From Thiodiazotropha sp040507005 (GTDB taxonomy: Bacteria > Pseudomonadota > Gammaproteobacteria > Chromatiales > Chromatiaceae): a stretch of DNA of 64,000 nt. The notes beneath the pieces are model-generated. The model worked only from the letters and a program-made list of their open reading frames with translations, made no database searches and was not told where the DNA came from. Shown here piece by piece: positions 44,461 to 53,642 of the stretch. The position numbers were made by a program, and so were the translations under genes. How positions within the stretch are numbered: position 1 is the stretch's first letter; every line of letters starts with the position of its first letter. The stretch spans positions 6,818 to 70,817 of the forward strand of contig JBEVVS010000072.1 of NCBI GenBank assembly GCA_040507005.1, in the 5' to 3' direction.

Positions 44461-46923
44461 ATGAGTAACGACAAAGCCGCGAAAAAAGCCGCAAAACCTG
44501 ACTTGGTTCAAACATTCCTGAATCAAGTCCCGGGCAGGGTCTCTGCAATCCTGGAGAATTGGCACCAACTGGTACACAGCGACTGGAAAGGCAAACATCT
44601 GGATACGCTGATTGAACGCATCACTACCCTGAATGAATCCGGGACCAAATTCGGTGTGCCGCAGATTGCACAGAGTGGAAAATCCCTGATTTCCCATCTC
44701 GGCGACTATCACGGCACTGGTTTGAAGCCACAGCACGACGATGTTGTGGCATTGGACGGTTTGGTGCATGCCTTCAAAGATGCAGCCATCCAAGCCTGTA
44801 ACCAACAGGCGGAACTGCTTGCCAGCAAAGCCGCGGAGACTGATGAGGAGGTACCGCAGCTGGCTACCGACCAGAAGGTTTTTATTCTCGGCGTCGATGA
44901 AGCACTGGCTGCGAATCTGACCCGACATCTGCAAGTCAATCAATTTGACGTTGAGTATCTCACCGATGTGGAACAGGTTATTCATCACTATGAGATCAAT
45001 CCAGACGATTCAAGCATACTGATCAGCCATGTGGATAGGCTGACTGAGCTCTTCCCGGAATCGAAAAAGGGCGGGTTGTGGAATAAGAACAATGGGCTCC
45101 CCGGCATGCCCGTGGCCTTTGTCGCCGACAATTCGGATCTCAAAACGCGTCTCTCCGCCATGCGGGTGGATGCCAGTGCCTACTGGGTAAAACCGGTCGA
45201 TCCCTATCTGGCGGCAAAACGCATCCACGAACTCTCATCCACCCATTCTCATACCGCCTATCGTGTCCTGATCGTCGAGGACGACCCGGCCCAGGCGGAC
45301 TTTGCCGATGCAATTTTAAGCAAGGCCAATTTCGAATGCCGAAGTGTCATAGATCCATTACAAGTGATGGATGTGTTGCAGGAGTTCAAACCGGATTTGA
45401 TCCTTATGGATCTCTACATGCCGGAAGCAAGCGGCACTGAACTGACCACTGTTATCCGCGAGGAGAACGAGTTTCTCGATGTGCCGATCGTATTTCTTTC
45501 CGGTGAGCAGGATCTCGACAAGCAGTTGAGCGCGCTAAGTTTCGGTGGCGAGGACTTTCTCTCCAAGCCAATCGCACCCAAACATCTCATCACGACTGTC
45601 ACCAACCGCATCCGCCGAGCACGTCAACTCAGCCACCGTCTTCACGGCCATACCCGAGGCGAAAAAGAGACAGGTCTGCACTCCCGCAACTATCTGCTCG
45701 AGCGTCTTGATGCCTTGTTGCAATCTGAATCGCCTATCGATGAAATCACGGGAATCTTCTACATTCAGATCGACAATCCGGAGGAGCTGATCCAATCGGT
45801 GGGTATCGGCGGCCTGGATGCTGTGCTCGCGGTGGTTGCCGATCATCTCAAACAGCAGTTGCAGAGCCAGGATATATTGACCCGCTTTGGTGACAACAGT
45901 CTGAGCCTGCTTGCCTTACGTCCTACCCAGGAGGAGTTGCAATCCCTGGGCGAAACCCTGTGTCATTCCGCATCGAAGCAGATCATCGAAGTCGAGAACA
46001 CCACCGTCGGTGTCACACTGAGCATCGGCATCTACCCGGTTGAGACGAATAATCACGATTCTCGCTCAATTATCGCCCACGCTCAGATCGCCAGCCGAAA
46101 TGCCCAGGAGGATGGCGGCAACCAAATCAAGTTCGTTGAAATTGAGGTGGCGACCCAGGATCAGACAGGTGAAGGCGACGCTCAAGATATGGGTTCTTTG
46201 ATCGAAGATGCCCTTGAGCATGACTATTTCGACATCTACTTCCAGCCAATCGTGGCCCTCCAGGGCAGCACCCAGGCCCACTATCAGACCCTGCTTCGAC
46301 TCAAGGAGCCCGATGGCAAACTACACCGTGCCGCGGAGTTCATCCCCAAGGCCGAGGAGTTGGGATTGATCAGCAAGGTCGATCACTGGACCACCCGGCG
46401 AGCAGTACATGCCATCAGTGATCATAAACACCAGGGCAATGATCTGCATCTATTCGTTTCCCAGTCCACGGATCTGTTGGAAAACATGGAACGTCTCACC
46501 TGGCTGCAGGAAAAGCATCGTCAAGGACAGATCTACAAAGATACCCTGACATTCGAGTTCAACATCAATGATGTGGCCAGAAACCTGAAATCCGCCAAAA
46601 TCTGTTTCGATGTCCTGAACAAGTTGGGCATCACATCCCTGCTGACCCGCGTCACCCTTACAGCGGATACCGAGCGGGTAATAGAACATCTTCCAATTCA
46701 CTATATCAAGCTCGATTTCAATCTCTTGCAGGATCCTGAACAAGGTCTCAAGGAGCTCATAGAACTTGCCCATGAAAAAGGTATCAAAGTTATAGCTCCG
46801 CAGGTTGAGGACCCACGTAGCATTGCCGTGCTGTGGAGCAGTGGCACCGATTATGTACAGGGGAATTTCGTACAGCGACCGGAAAGCAATCTGATCTACG
46901 ATTTTAACGAGTCCGTACTCTGA
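44461..46923 (+). CDS. FimX-like REC-REC-GGDEF-EAL protein, both catalytic sites degenerate
   Basis: An 820-residue cytoplasmic protein. Residues 1-125 are helical (possibly HPt-like). A first receiver-like domain (139-258) lacks the phospho-site. A second (267-385) is intact: acidic pocket EDD 273-275, phospho-acceptor D317, K369. A GGDEF domain (about 410-562) has GDNSL at 478-482 instead of GG[DE]EF, and the EAL domain (585-815) reads YQTLLRL at 608-614, losing the catalytic Glu. So it is probably a c-di-GMP-binding effector, not an enzyme. FimX, which controls type IV pili, has the same kind of degeneracy; pilT-pilU lie 37 kb away. Confidence 0.8.
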   Translation: MSNDKAAKKAAKPDLVQTFLNQVPGRVSAILENWHQLVHSDWKGKHLDTLIERITTLNESGTKFGVPQIAQSGKSLISHLGDYHGTGLKPQHDDVVALDGLVHAFKDAAIQACNQQAELLASKAAETDEEVPQLATDQKVFILGVDEALAANLTRHLQVNQFDVEYLTDVEQVIHHYEINPDDSSILISHVDRLTELFPESKKGGLWNKNNGLPGMPVAFVADNSDLKTRLSAMRVDASAYWVKPVDPYLAAKRIHELSSTHSHTAYRVLIVEDDPAQADFADAILSKANFECRSVIDPLQVMDVLQEFKPDLILMDLYMPEASGTELTTVIREENEFLDVPIVFLSGEQDLDKQLSALSFGGEDFLSKPIAPKHLITTVTNRIRRARQLSHRLHGHTRGEKETGLHSRNYLLERLDALLQSESPIDEITGIFYIQIDNPEELIQSVGIGGLDAVLAVVADHLKQQLQSQDILTRFGDNSLSLLALRPTQEELQSLGETLCHSASKQIIEVENTTVGVTLSIGIYPVETNNHDSRSIIAHAQIASRNAQEDGGNQIKFVEIEVATQDQTGEGDAQDMGSLIEDALEHDYFDIYFQPIVALQGSTQAHYQTLLRLKEPDGKLHRAAEFIPKAEELGLISKVDHWTTRRAVHAISDHKHQGNDLHLFVSQSTDLLENMERLTWLQEKHRQGQIYKDTLTFEFNINDVARNLKSAKICFDVLNKLGITSLLTRVTLTADTERVIEHLPIHYIKLDFNLLQDPEQGLKELIELAHEKGIKVIAPQVEDPRSIAVLWSSGTDYVQGNFVQRPESNLIYDFNESVL

Positions 46924-46975
46924 CCTCCCTTTCGAGTCACCGTCATGTCTCGCTGAGGGGATAGGGAGCCGTAGC

Positions 46976-47359
46976 ATGATAAAACGTCAACCATACACCC
47001 TGCTTCTGCTGCTGTTGCTGCTGGTCTCAATGCCTGCCATCTCGGCTGAGGATCAAAGAGCCTATCCCCGACCTGTGGAACCTCTCTATGAAGCCGGGGA
47101 TGAAGCGCTGGACTGCAGGCAGCTGGAACAGCGACTGTCAGAGCTCGAAGGCCACGCCTACAGTGCCAAACCGGGATTCTACGAAGACCCCTATACCGGT
47201 GCTTCCATCTGGATCGGCTCCCTCTGGATACCGGGCGCACTCAGTTATCTGGGCTATTCCGCAGTCGCCGAATATCAGGAGAATGATCGTCTTCACCATA
47301 CCCAGAGTCGTATCGAGGGGTTGCGACGGATGAAGGCCAAACTTCGTTGCCATGAGTAG
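46976..47359 (+). CDS. Small exported hypothetical protein
   Basis: A 127-residue protein with a very hydrophobic signal peptide (about residues 1-24, ending ISA), then a short helical part and a second hydrophobic stretch around residues 70-95 (SIWIGSLWIPGALSYLGYSAV) that may be a membrane anchor. No family recognised. Its last eight bases overlap the ABC transporter start, so it is probably an accessory of that exporter. Confidence 0.6.
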   Translation: MIKRQPYTLLLLLLLLVSMPAISAEDQRAYPRPVEPLYEAGDEALDCRQLEQRLSELEGHAYSAKPGFYEDPYTGASIWIGSLWIPGALSYLGYSAVAEYQENDRLHHTQSRIEGLRRMKAKLRCHE

Positions 47360-49163
47360 CGATGGCTTACGCGAGAGGGAATACCGCTGGAGTGAACTGA
47401 TCGAGATGGTGCTGCGGCACCGCCGCAAACTCGTTGCCGCCAATCTGATTGCCATCCTCGGCGCTATCGCCGCCGTACCCGTTCCCCTGCTGATCCCTCT
47501 GCTGGTCGATGAAGTGCTGCTAAACCAGCCCGGACGGGCGGTTGCCGTCATGAATGGCCTCTTTCCCCAGGCCTGGCACGGACCGGTGCTATACATTCTC
47601 GCCATCCTGGCTCTCACCCTGATCCTGCGTCTACTCGCCCTTGTCTTCGGTGTCTGGCAGACCTGGCAATTCACCTGCATTGGCAAGGATGTCATCTACC
47701 GTATCCGACGGAATCTGCTCCTCAGGCTAGAGCGTATTTCCATGTCCGCCTACGAAACCATGGGCAGCGGCACCGTCGCCTCCCACCTGGTCACCGATCT
47801 GGAGGCGGTGGACAATTTTGTCAGCATCACCACCAGCAAGTTTCTGGTGGCCTCGTTGAGTATCATCGGCACCGCCATTGTATTGCTCTGGATCAACTGG
47901 GCCCTGGCCCTGTTCATCCTCCTGCTTAATCCCTTGGTGATCTATATCACCACCCTCTTCGGTCACAAGGTCACACACCTCAAGAAGCAGGAAAATTCAG
48001 CCTTCCAATTGTTCCAGGAATCCCTGGAAGAGACCTTGGACGCCATCCAGCAGATTCGCGCCAGTAACCGGGAGCGACACTATATTCGACGTATCATCGA
48101 CAAGGCAGACCATATTCGCCACCATTCCGCCGCGTTCACCTGGAAGAGCGACGCGGCGAATCGCCTCTCCTTCATGGTCTTCATGTTCGGTTTCGATATC
48201 TTTCGTGCTGTCAGCATGTTCATGGTGCTTTGGTCTGACCTGACCATAGGCGAGATGCTAGGGGTCTACGCCTACCTCTGGTTCATGATGGGGCCGGTGC
48301 AAGAGGTGTTGAACATCCAGTATGCCTACAATGGCGCACGCGCTGCTCTCAGCCGGATCAATGATATGCTCAGGGTCGACCTTGAACCGATCTATCCGCA
48401 CAAGCACAATCCCTTCCAAGGCAAAGCCACCGTCGGCCTGCGTCTTGAGGATATCCAGTTTGCCTATGGCGACGGCTCGACCGTCTTGAACAACGTCAAC
48501 CTGGATATCAAAGCCGGTGAAAAGGTCGCCTTTGTCGGTGCCAGCGGCGGCGGCAAGACCACCTTGGTACAGATCCTATTGGGTCTCTATCCGGTCAAGT
48601 CGGGACGGGTGTTGTTTGACGGCATCGCTGTGGATGAGATCGGCATGGATGTGGTGCGGGATCATGTCGCCACCGTGTTACAGCACCCTGCTCTACTCAA
48701 TGACAGCGTCAGAATCAACCTCACCCTGGGTCGCGATATGGAAGACGAGAAACTTTGGCAGGCCCTGGAGATTGCGCAACTGAAGCAGACCATACAAGCC
48801 ATGGATCAGGGCCTGGAAACGATGATCGGCCGTTTTGGTATCCGTCTCTCCGGCGGCCAGCGGCAACGTCTCGCCGTGGCGCGTATGGTATTGACCGATC
48901 CCAAGGTGGTGATTCTCGACGAGGCCACCTCTGCCCTCGATACCACAACGGAAAGCAATCTCCATGACGCGCTACAGGATTTTCTACAGGGCAGAACCAC
49001 GATCATCATTGCACATAGATTGAGCGCGGTAAAACAGGCGGATCGGGTACTGGTGTTCGAAAACGGACAGGTAGTGGAAGAGGGTCGCCATGAAGAATTG
49101 CTGCAGAACAATGGCCTCTACACTTCTCTTTACGGACGCCAGGAACCCCATAACCAGACCTGA
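47352..49163 (+). CDS. ABC exporter, fused permease and ATPase (MsbA-like)
   Basis: A 603-residue type IV ABC half-transporter that works as a homodimer. About six membrane helices fill the first 330 residues; the nucleotide-binding domain has Walker A GASGGGKT (396-403), the signature LSGGQRQRLAVARM and Walker B VVILDEATSALD followed by the switch His in IIIAHRLS. Likely cargo is a lipid, glycolipid or peptide; the overlap with a small exported protein and a nearby GT2 cluster do not settle which. Confidence 0.88.
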   Translation: MSSDGLREREYRWSELIEMVLRHRRKLVAANLIAILGAIAAVPVPLLIPLLVDEVLLNQPGRAVAVMNGLFPQAWHGPVLYILAILALTLILRLLALVFGVWQTWQFTCIGKDVIYRIRRNLLLRLERISMSAYETMGSGTVASHLVTDLEAVDNFVSITTSKFLVASLSIIGTAIVLLWINWALALFILLLNPLVIYITTLFGHKVTHLKKQENSAFQLFQESLEETLDAIQQIRASNRERHYIRRIIDKADHIRHHSAAFTWKSDAANRLSFMVFMFGFDIFRAVSMFMVLWSDLTIGEMLGVYAYLWFMMGPVQEVLNIQYAYNGARAALSRINDMLRVDLEPIYPHKHNPFQGKATVGLRLEDIQFAYGDGSTVLNNVNLDIKAGEKVAFVGASGGGKTTLVQILLGLYPVKSGRVLFDGIAVDEIGMDVVRDHVATVLQHPALLNDSVRINLTLGRDMEDEKLWQALEIAQLKQTIQAMDQGLETMIGRFGIRLSGGQRQRLAVARMVLTDPKVVILDEATSALDTTTESNLHDALQDFLQGRTTIIIAHRLSAVKQADRVLVFENGQVVEEGRHEELLQNNGLYTSLYGRQEPHNQT

Positions 49164-49209
49164 TGTACCCTTCCATAAGCCATTCTGCCAGGCCGGTTTC
49201 GCCTCAGTT

Positions 49210-49734
49210 TTACTCATCCAACGCCCATCGTCTCAACACCTGATAGCGGGTTGTTGAGTGACCTGGATTTGCGGAAGATGCCAAAACAAACTCTTTCACC
49301 TGCCAGAGGATGGGTTGCGCCAGTTGCGCCGGAACAACTTGACGTGCCTTCCTGTAGAGGGTGACATGAGGCTTATAGTCACGCCGCTCCGGTTCGTGAC
49401 CACACCCCATAAGAGCGTTATTTAAATCGGCGACCAATTGGCTGAGCGGTTTGGGGGTCTGCGCTGGTGAAGCCCAGAAGATCCTTGGCCTGGACCAGTA
49501 ACCGGTACGGTCGATGGACAACTGGAAGGACGGCACCCTGATCGAATCAGCAACCTCTTCGACACAACGCCTTTGAGAAGGCCCTATCTGACCAAGGAAT
49601 ACAACGGTTATATGAAGATCATCCGCTGTGTGGCGGCGCCCTTCACCCGGTTGTGAAGCATCAGCCAACCCATTCAGCCGATCACGCACCGTCTCATCAG
49701 GCCACAGGGCAAAGAAATAGCGCTCTCCACTCAT
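49210..49734 (-). CDS. thpR: RNA 2',3'-cyclic phosphodiesterase
   Basis: A 174-residue 2H phosphoesterase (ThpR/LigT). The two HxTx motifs, HITV (about residue 41) and HVTL (about 128), form the active site that opens 2',3'-cyclic phosphate ends. MSGERYFFALWPDE is a typical N-terminus, supporting the ATG at 49734 over the preceding TTG. It is last in a long minus-strand operon, 21 bp after pncC. Confidence 0.9.
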   Translation of the reverse strand: MSGERYFFALWPDETVRDRLNGLADASQPGEGRRHTADDLHITVVFLGQIGPSQRRCVEEVADSIRVPSFQLSIDRTGYWSRPRIFWASPAQTPKPLSQLVADLNNALMGCGHEPERRDYKPHVTLYRKARQVVPAQLAQPILWQVKEFVLASSANPGHSTTRYQVLRRWALDE

Positions 49735-49755
49735 CAACCTGACGTCCTCTATCGA

Positions 49756-50256
49756 TCAACCACGCAATAAATGTTCAAGTTCTTGCAAGGCATGAACAAC
49801 CGCCTGCCAACGCACCTGGTTGCGATCTCCAGTGAAACATTGCCGATCTGCTTTCCCCTCACCTCCCTTGATCTGCCAGGCAAAGTAGACGGTACCCACC
49901 GGTTTTTCCGCACTGCCGCCGGCGGGTCCGGCGATACCGCTGATCGCTATCGCAACCTCGGCGCCACTCTGCCTGAGCGCCCCTTGCGCCATCTCTAAGA
50001 CACAGGCTTCGCTGACGGCGCCGAATTGCTGCAGGACCCCCCTGGAGACCCCCAACATCTCCTGCTTGGCCTGGTTGCTGTATGTGACATATCCACGATC
50101 GAACCAATCGCTGCTTCCCGCCAGGTCGGTCAATATCTTGGCCAGCCAGCCGCCGGTACAGGACTCTGCCACAACCAGGCGATGACCCTGCTGGCGCAGA
50201 TAGCCGGCACAAGTTGTGGTTCTCTGTGTAACGGCCTGTACCGATAAAGCGTCCAT
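49756..50256 (-). CDS. pncC: Nicotinamide-nucleotide amidohydrolase PncC
   Basis: A 166-residue CinA C-terminal-type deamidase that converts NMN to nicotinate mononucleotide for NAD recycling. The catalytic Ser lies in VVAESCTGGWLA, with VTYSNQAKQEML and ISGIAGPAGGSAEKPVGTVYFA completing the site. In many gammaproteobacteria pncC precedes recA; here it abuts the amphi-Trp gene (TAGATG) and precedes thpR. Confidence 0.93.
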   Translation of the reverse strand: MDALSVQAVTQRTTTCAGYLRQQGHRLVVAESCTGGWLAKILTDLAGSSDWFDRGYVTYSNQAKQEMLGVSRGVLQQFGAVSEACVLEMAQGALRQSGAEVAIAISGIAGPAGGSAEKPVGTVYFAWQIKGGEGKADRQCFTGDRNQVRWQAVVHALQELEHLLRG

Positions 50257-50532
50257 CTACTTCACTTTCACCTTCAGGTGTTTGCTCTTTTTCGGCCGCT
50301 CCGTTTCAACCTGCCAGGTAATCCGCAAATTGATACGATGCCGCTCTTCATCCTGGGTGGCGGTGACTTTCAGCTGCAATAATCCATCCGGTTGCATAAT
50401 CATCTCACCGTCCTCGTCGCTGAAGGCCAATTTGCCTTTGGCGATACCTTGTGAGATCGCTTTTAACAGTGCCTGAATGGAATCTTTATCCTGCAAAGAT
50501 TCATGGCGGAAATTTTTCTTGCCTTGTCTCAT
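50257..50532 (-). CDS. amphi-Trp domain protein
   Basis: A 91-residue protein with the amphi-Trp layout: an N-terminal FRHESLQDKDSIQALLKAI segment, GIAKGKLAFSDEDGEMIMQPDGLLQLKVTA, and the beta-rich IDLRITWQ-like INLRITWQVE followed by a Lys-rich tail. I placed the start at 50532, as the longer open frame would overlap the upstream phosphoesterase gene. As I recall, the amphi-Trp family was defined as one component of the GAK system. It lies in the operon with the other GAK-type genes. Confidence 0.75.
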   Translation of the reverse strand: MRQGKKNFRHESLQDKDSIQALLKAISQGIAKGKLAFSDEDGEMIMQPDGLLQLKVTATQDEERHRINLRITWQVETERPKKSKHLKVKVK

Positions 50533-50593
50533 CGCTATTTTCCCGGTGTACTTCGATGCCTGTCTGTTTAGCTCGGAATGGGTCAGAGGTTCG

Positions 50594-51997
50594 CTAGGTA
50601 AAGGATTTCTGATCAAACACTTTGATATGGGGATAGTCGCTACTGACACCCATCACCAGGCGCTTGGGATGGATGATGGTCACTGCAGCACCCTCCCCCT
50701 TCAATCCCTCTTTCTTACGACTGTAACGATCCAATGTGGCATCGCATTCAAAATGGATCATCCCTTTTCGCAGCATGATACGCTGTCCATGATGGCGATT
50801 GGCATGGCCATGCACAATGGTGTAGATCCCCGCCTCGTTCATCAACTTAATCCCCTTGCGCGTAAGCGGCATATCCACATCCCTGTATTTGGTACGGATC
50901 AGGTTGGCCATGGGCCCATAGTAGAACTCAAAGATCTCATCATCGATACTCTCCCTGAACTCGCGATTGACGTACTTGATGCCTTTACGCTTGATCAGCT
51001 TCGCCATTCTGTCATCTATGCCTGCATGCACAAACAGAAATGAACCTTGACGATAGACCAGTCTCATCTGTTTGAAAAACCACCCGAATTCACCACTGGG
51101 TGTGAGAAACAGCTCCTGCCATTTCATTACTGCAGCATACACATGACGCAGGCTCAGGCCTACCGCCTTACAATCTGACTCAAAGGCATCGATTTTCTCC
51201 TGCAGACGCTTCAGCTCCTTGGCCATGCGCTTGTCCGGCATCACCCAGCTCGCCATTTTGGGAAACTCTTTGAACCAGCGCTTCGGGGGATAAAGGATAC
51301 GGCGGCAGGTGCGGCTGGGGGGAATACCCTGTAAGGCACTCTTGTCCTGCAGGTACTCATCCACGATCTCCCGCAGCATGGGTATGACTTTACTCCCCAT
51401 ACGAATAAAAAAATGGTCATGGCGGGGATCGGGATCCATACCGACCGATGCGATACCCAGTTTAATGCGCAGATCGTGATTACCTGCGAGCAACACCACT
51501 TTCGCACCCAGTTTTCTAAGCTGTTGTATCACCCGCAACAGTTTCAAATTGCTGGGACCTTTGTCGAAACAGTCTCCTCCGATCACAAAGATGGCATCTT
51601 TGCCCTGAGTCGTCAGCTTCAGTGCAGAGGCCTTTTTACCTGTCTTCCTCACCCCCCCGGAAGCCACCAGGGAGGCGACAAAGGCATCCGCGTCGGCGTG
51701 CAGGTCGGAGAAAAAATAGTGCTTGTGTTTCGGCCACCGCCACTCACCCTGGTTCACCACTTCTCTCAACAGCATTTCCGTCGAGATACGCTGCCCCCGC
51801 TCCTTGACCACCGATAGGCGCCTGCCCGAGAGCCATGCTTCACCGTCTGTGGGCAGATCCACATCAAGCCATTTCAAGCCCTTGTAAACCGGCAGATACT
51901 TATTGTGAGGTCTAGCGTCGTTATTGTTCTTAGTCGTCAAATGAGTCTCCACTGGAACGGATTTTCCAGTCTCCGGTAAGATGCTGCCAGCTCCCAT
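50594..51997 (-). CDS. Large metallophosphoesterase
   Basis: A calcineurin-like phosphoesterase of up to 467 residues. Metal-site motifs are visible: YFFSDLHADAD near the N-terminal third, GGDCFDKGPSN, LAGNHDLRIKLG and late VHGHANRH. A long helical insertion of about 150 residues separates GNHD from the last motif, giving it an unusual size. Its ATG lies 68 bp inside the preceding gene; in-frame GTG 51952 could be the true start. Substrate unknown; it sits between a histidine phosphatase and the amphi-Trp gene. Confidence 0.75.
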   Translation of the reverse strand: MGAGSILPETGKSVPVETHLTTKNNNDARPHNKYLPVYKGLKWLDVDLPTDGEAWLSGRRLSVVKERGQRISTEMLLREVVNQGEWRWPKHKHYFFSDLHADADAFVASLVASGGVRKTGKKASALKLTTQGKDAIFVIGGDCFDKGPSNLKLLRVIQQLRKLGAKVVLLAGNHDLRIKLGIASVGMDPDPRHDHFFIRMGSKVIPMLREIVDEYLQDKSALQGIPPSRTCRRILYPPKRWFKEFPKMASWVMPDKRMAKELKRLQEKIDAFESDCKAVGLSLRHVYAAVMKWQELFLTPSGEFGWFFKQMRLVYRQGSFLFVHAGIDDRMAKLIKRKGIKYVNREFRESIDDEIFEFYYGPMANLIRTKYRDVDMPLTRKGIKLMNEAGIYTIVHGHANRHHGQRIMLRKGMIHFECDATLDRYSRKKEGLKGEGAAVTIIHPKRLVMGVSSDYPHIKVFDQKSFT

Positions 51998-52643
51998 CCG
52001 GCAGACGCTCGAGAAAGACCGGCCGGCAGTGATACATACTCACCGCCGCGATCCGCTCAAAGGGCAATACACCGAGATGGTGAGCCGCATGGCGGAAGGC
52101 CGCGCCATGTCCCACAAACAGCTTCACCGTATCCACTTCCACTTGTGCCTGCAGCGCCGACAGGCGCAGCTCTAGATGCCCGGCCACCCGTGCGCCGGCA
52201 TCCATCAGGGACTCTGCTCCTTGAAGCGGCAGCCGGTAGTGGCTGTCAGACTTCCAACCTTTTGGCGGCGATGGAAAACGGGGATCGTCCCTGAGCACCG
52301 ACTCGATCTGTGGCAAGCTCAGGTTGGCCGCTGAACCCAATGATCGTTCAGCCAAGGCGTCGAAGGACTCGATCTGCAACCTGTCTTGACGGCCGATCTG
52401 CAATCCCCGGCACAACACCTCGGCAGTCTGCCAGCCACGCAACAGCCGTGAGCTGTCGATCACCGGATGCAATGACCATTTGAACATCTCGAGAATACCT
52501 TCAACCAGGGTTACCGAGCGCTCCGCCTGTTCAGCGCCTGGCTTGGTCAAAGGAAAGGGCTGCAGGGCACTCGGGGTATCCGGCAGTTGCTGATACTCAC
52601 CATGACGCAACAGGGCGGCTATCAGCCTAGCCTTAATCGCCAT
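51930..52643 (-). CDS. Histidine phosphatase family protein
   Basis: A 237-residue branch-1 histidine phosphatase (phosphoglycerate mutase-like). The catalytic LRHGEYQQ opens the domain; a second His is in FVGHGAAFRHAAHHLG. The acceptor could be a small phosphoester or a phosphohistidine protein. It follows the SixA-Nudix fusion by nine bases and its 3' end overlaps the phosphoesterase gene. Confidence 0.8.
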   Translation of the reverse strand: MAIKARLIAALLRHGEYQQLPDTPSALQPFPLTKPGAEQAERSVTLVEGILEMFKWSLHPVIDSSRLLRGWQTAEVLCRGLQIGRQDRLQIESFDALAERSLGSAANLSLPQIESVLRDDPRFPSPPKGWKSDSHYRLPLQGAESLMDAGARVAGHLELRLSALQAQVEVDTVKLFVGHGAAFRHAAHHLGVLPFERIAAVSMYHCRPVFLERLPDGSWQHLTGDWKIRSSGDSFDD

Positions 52644-52652
52644 TTAAAAAAC

Positions 52653-53618
52653 CTAATCTTTCAGTTGCTTGGCCAGGGCTTGAATCATCGGTTTCAATTC
52701 CGCCTGTTTGACCCGTTTGATTGCCAGTTTCGGCGGCAACCACTCGCGTCCGCGATGATTCTCCTGCCACTCCTTTTCCGGCAATTCCCGGGTGACCCGC
52801 ATCGGGTAAACCTTCACCGTGCATTCAGCACCCCATTTATCATAGGTATAGGTGCCCACCGGCTTTTCCGCCACCTCCCCTTCGACGCCCGCCTCCTCAA
52901 GGGCCTCTTTGGCAGCCGAGTCCTGCAGACTCAAGGCGGGCTCGCTGATCCCTTTTGGCAATACCCAATGCTTGCGTTTACTCGACATGACCACCAGGAT
53001 TTCAACCTTGCCATCCTTGATCCGGTAGGGAATCACAGAGGATTGCTTGTAATAGTAGGCGGGTCGATCCCGCATCTCGCTGCCATGTTCGTCGGGATAG
53101 GGAAATTTCTTATCCATGCTGGATGGACGCACGATGGATATCAGATTGCCGTCTCCACGCTTCAGCTCGCTCCAATCATCCGGCATTTCAATCATCACCA
53201 GAGTGGAGGTAGGCACCAACTTGCCGTCGCTTGGCAAGGGGATGCGTTCACCCTGCAGATACTCTGTGAGCATCTCCAAGCCGGGGTTGTGTCCCACCAG
53301 CATGACCCGTTTGCTTTCAGGGGGCACCTCAGAGAGGACCCGCAGCAACTCATCCACATTGGCGGCATAGATGCGTCGGTCCTCTTGGATGGCTCTCGCG
53401 TCGCCACCCATGGTCTTGACCGTTTTCTGGGCTGTTACGATTGCCCGCTCGGCAGGCGAACTGACGACATGGTCAGGCTGCAGCTGTTGTTGCAACAGCC
53501 ATACCCCCATGCGCTGCGCCCCACGTTTGCCTCGATCTTTGAGCGGACGTTTGAAATCCTCCACCTGTTGACTCCAGTCGGACTTTCCATGTCTGAGCAA
53601 CATCAACTCTCTAGCCAT
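52653..53618 (-). CDS. SixA-type histidine phosphatase fused to a Nudix hydrolase
   Basis: A 321-residue two-domain enzyme. Residues about 1-165 are SixA-like: MLLRHGKSDWS, SSPAERAIVTAQ and the second His in VGHNPGLE. Residues about 185-320 form a Nudix domain with the box GISEPALSLQDSAAKEALEEAGV, matching G-x5-E-x7-REUxEExGU apart from the Arg. Both domains remove phosphate groups: SixA from phosphohistidine, Nudix from diphosphate compounds. Their fusion suggests successive hydrolysis of one metabolite or a metabolite-tuned phosphatase. Confidence 0.85.
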   Translation of the reverse strand: MARELMLLRHGKSDWSQQVEDFKRPLKDRGKRGAQRMGVWLLQQQLQPDHVVSSPAERAIVTAQKTVKTMGGDARAIQEDRRIYAANVDELLRVLSEVPPESKRVMLVGHNPGLEMLTEYLQGERIPLPSDGKLVPTSTLVMIEMPDDWSELKRGDGNLISIVRPSSMDKKFPYPDEHGSEMRDRPAYYYKQSSVIPYRIKDGKVEILVVMSSKRKHWVLPKGISEPALSLQDSAAKEALEEAGVEGEVAEKPVGTYTYDKWGAECTVKVYPMRVTRELPEKEWQENHRGREWLPPKLAIKRVKQAELKPMIQALAKQLKD

Positions 53619-53642
53619 TGTCTGTTCGCCTCATACATTCGA

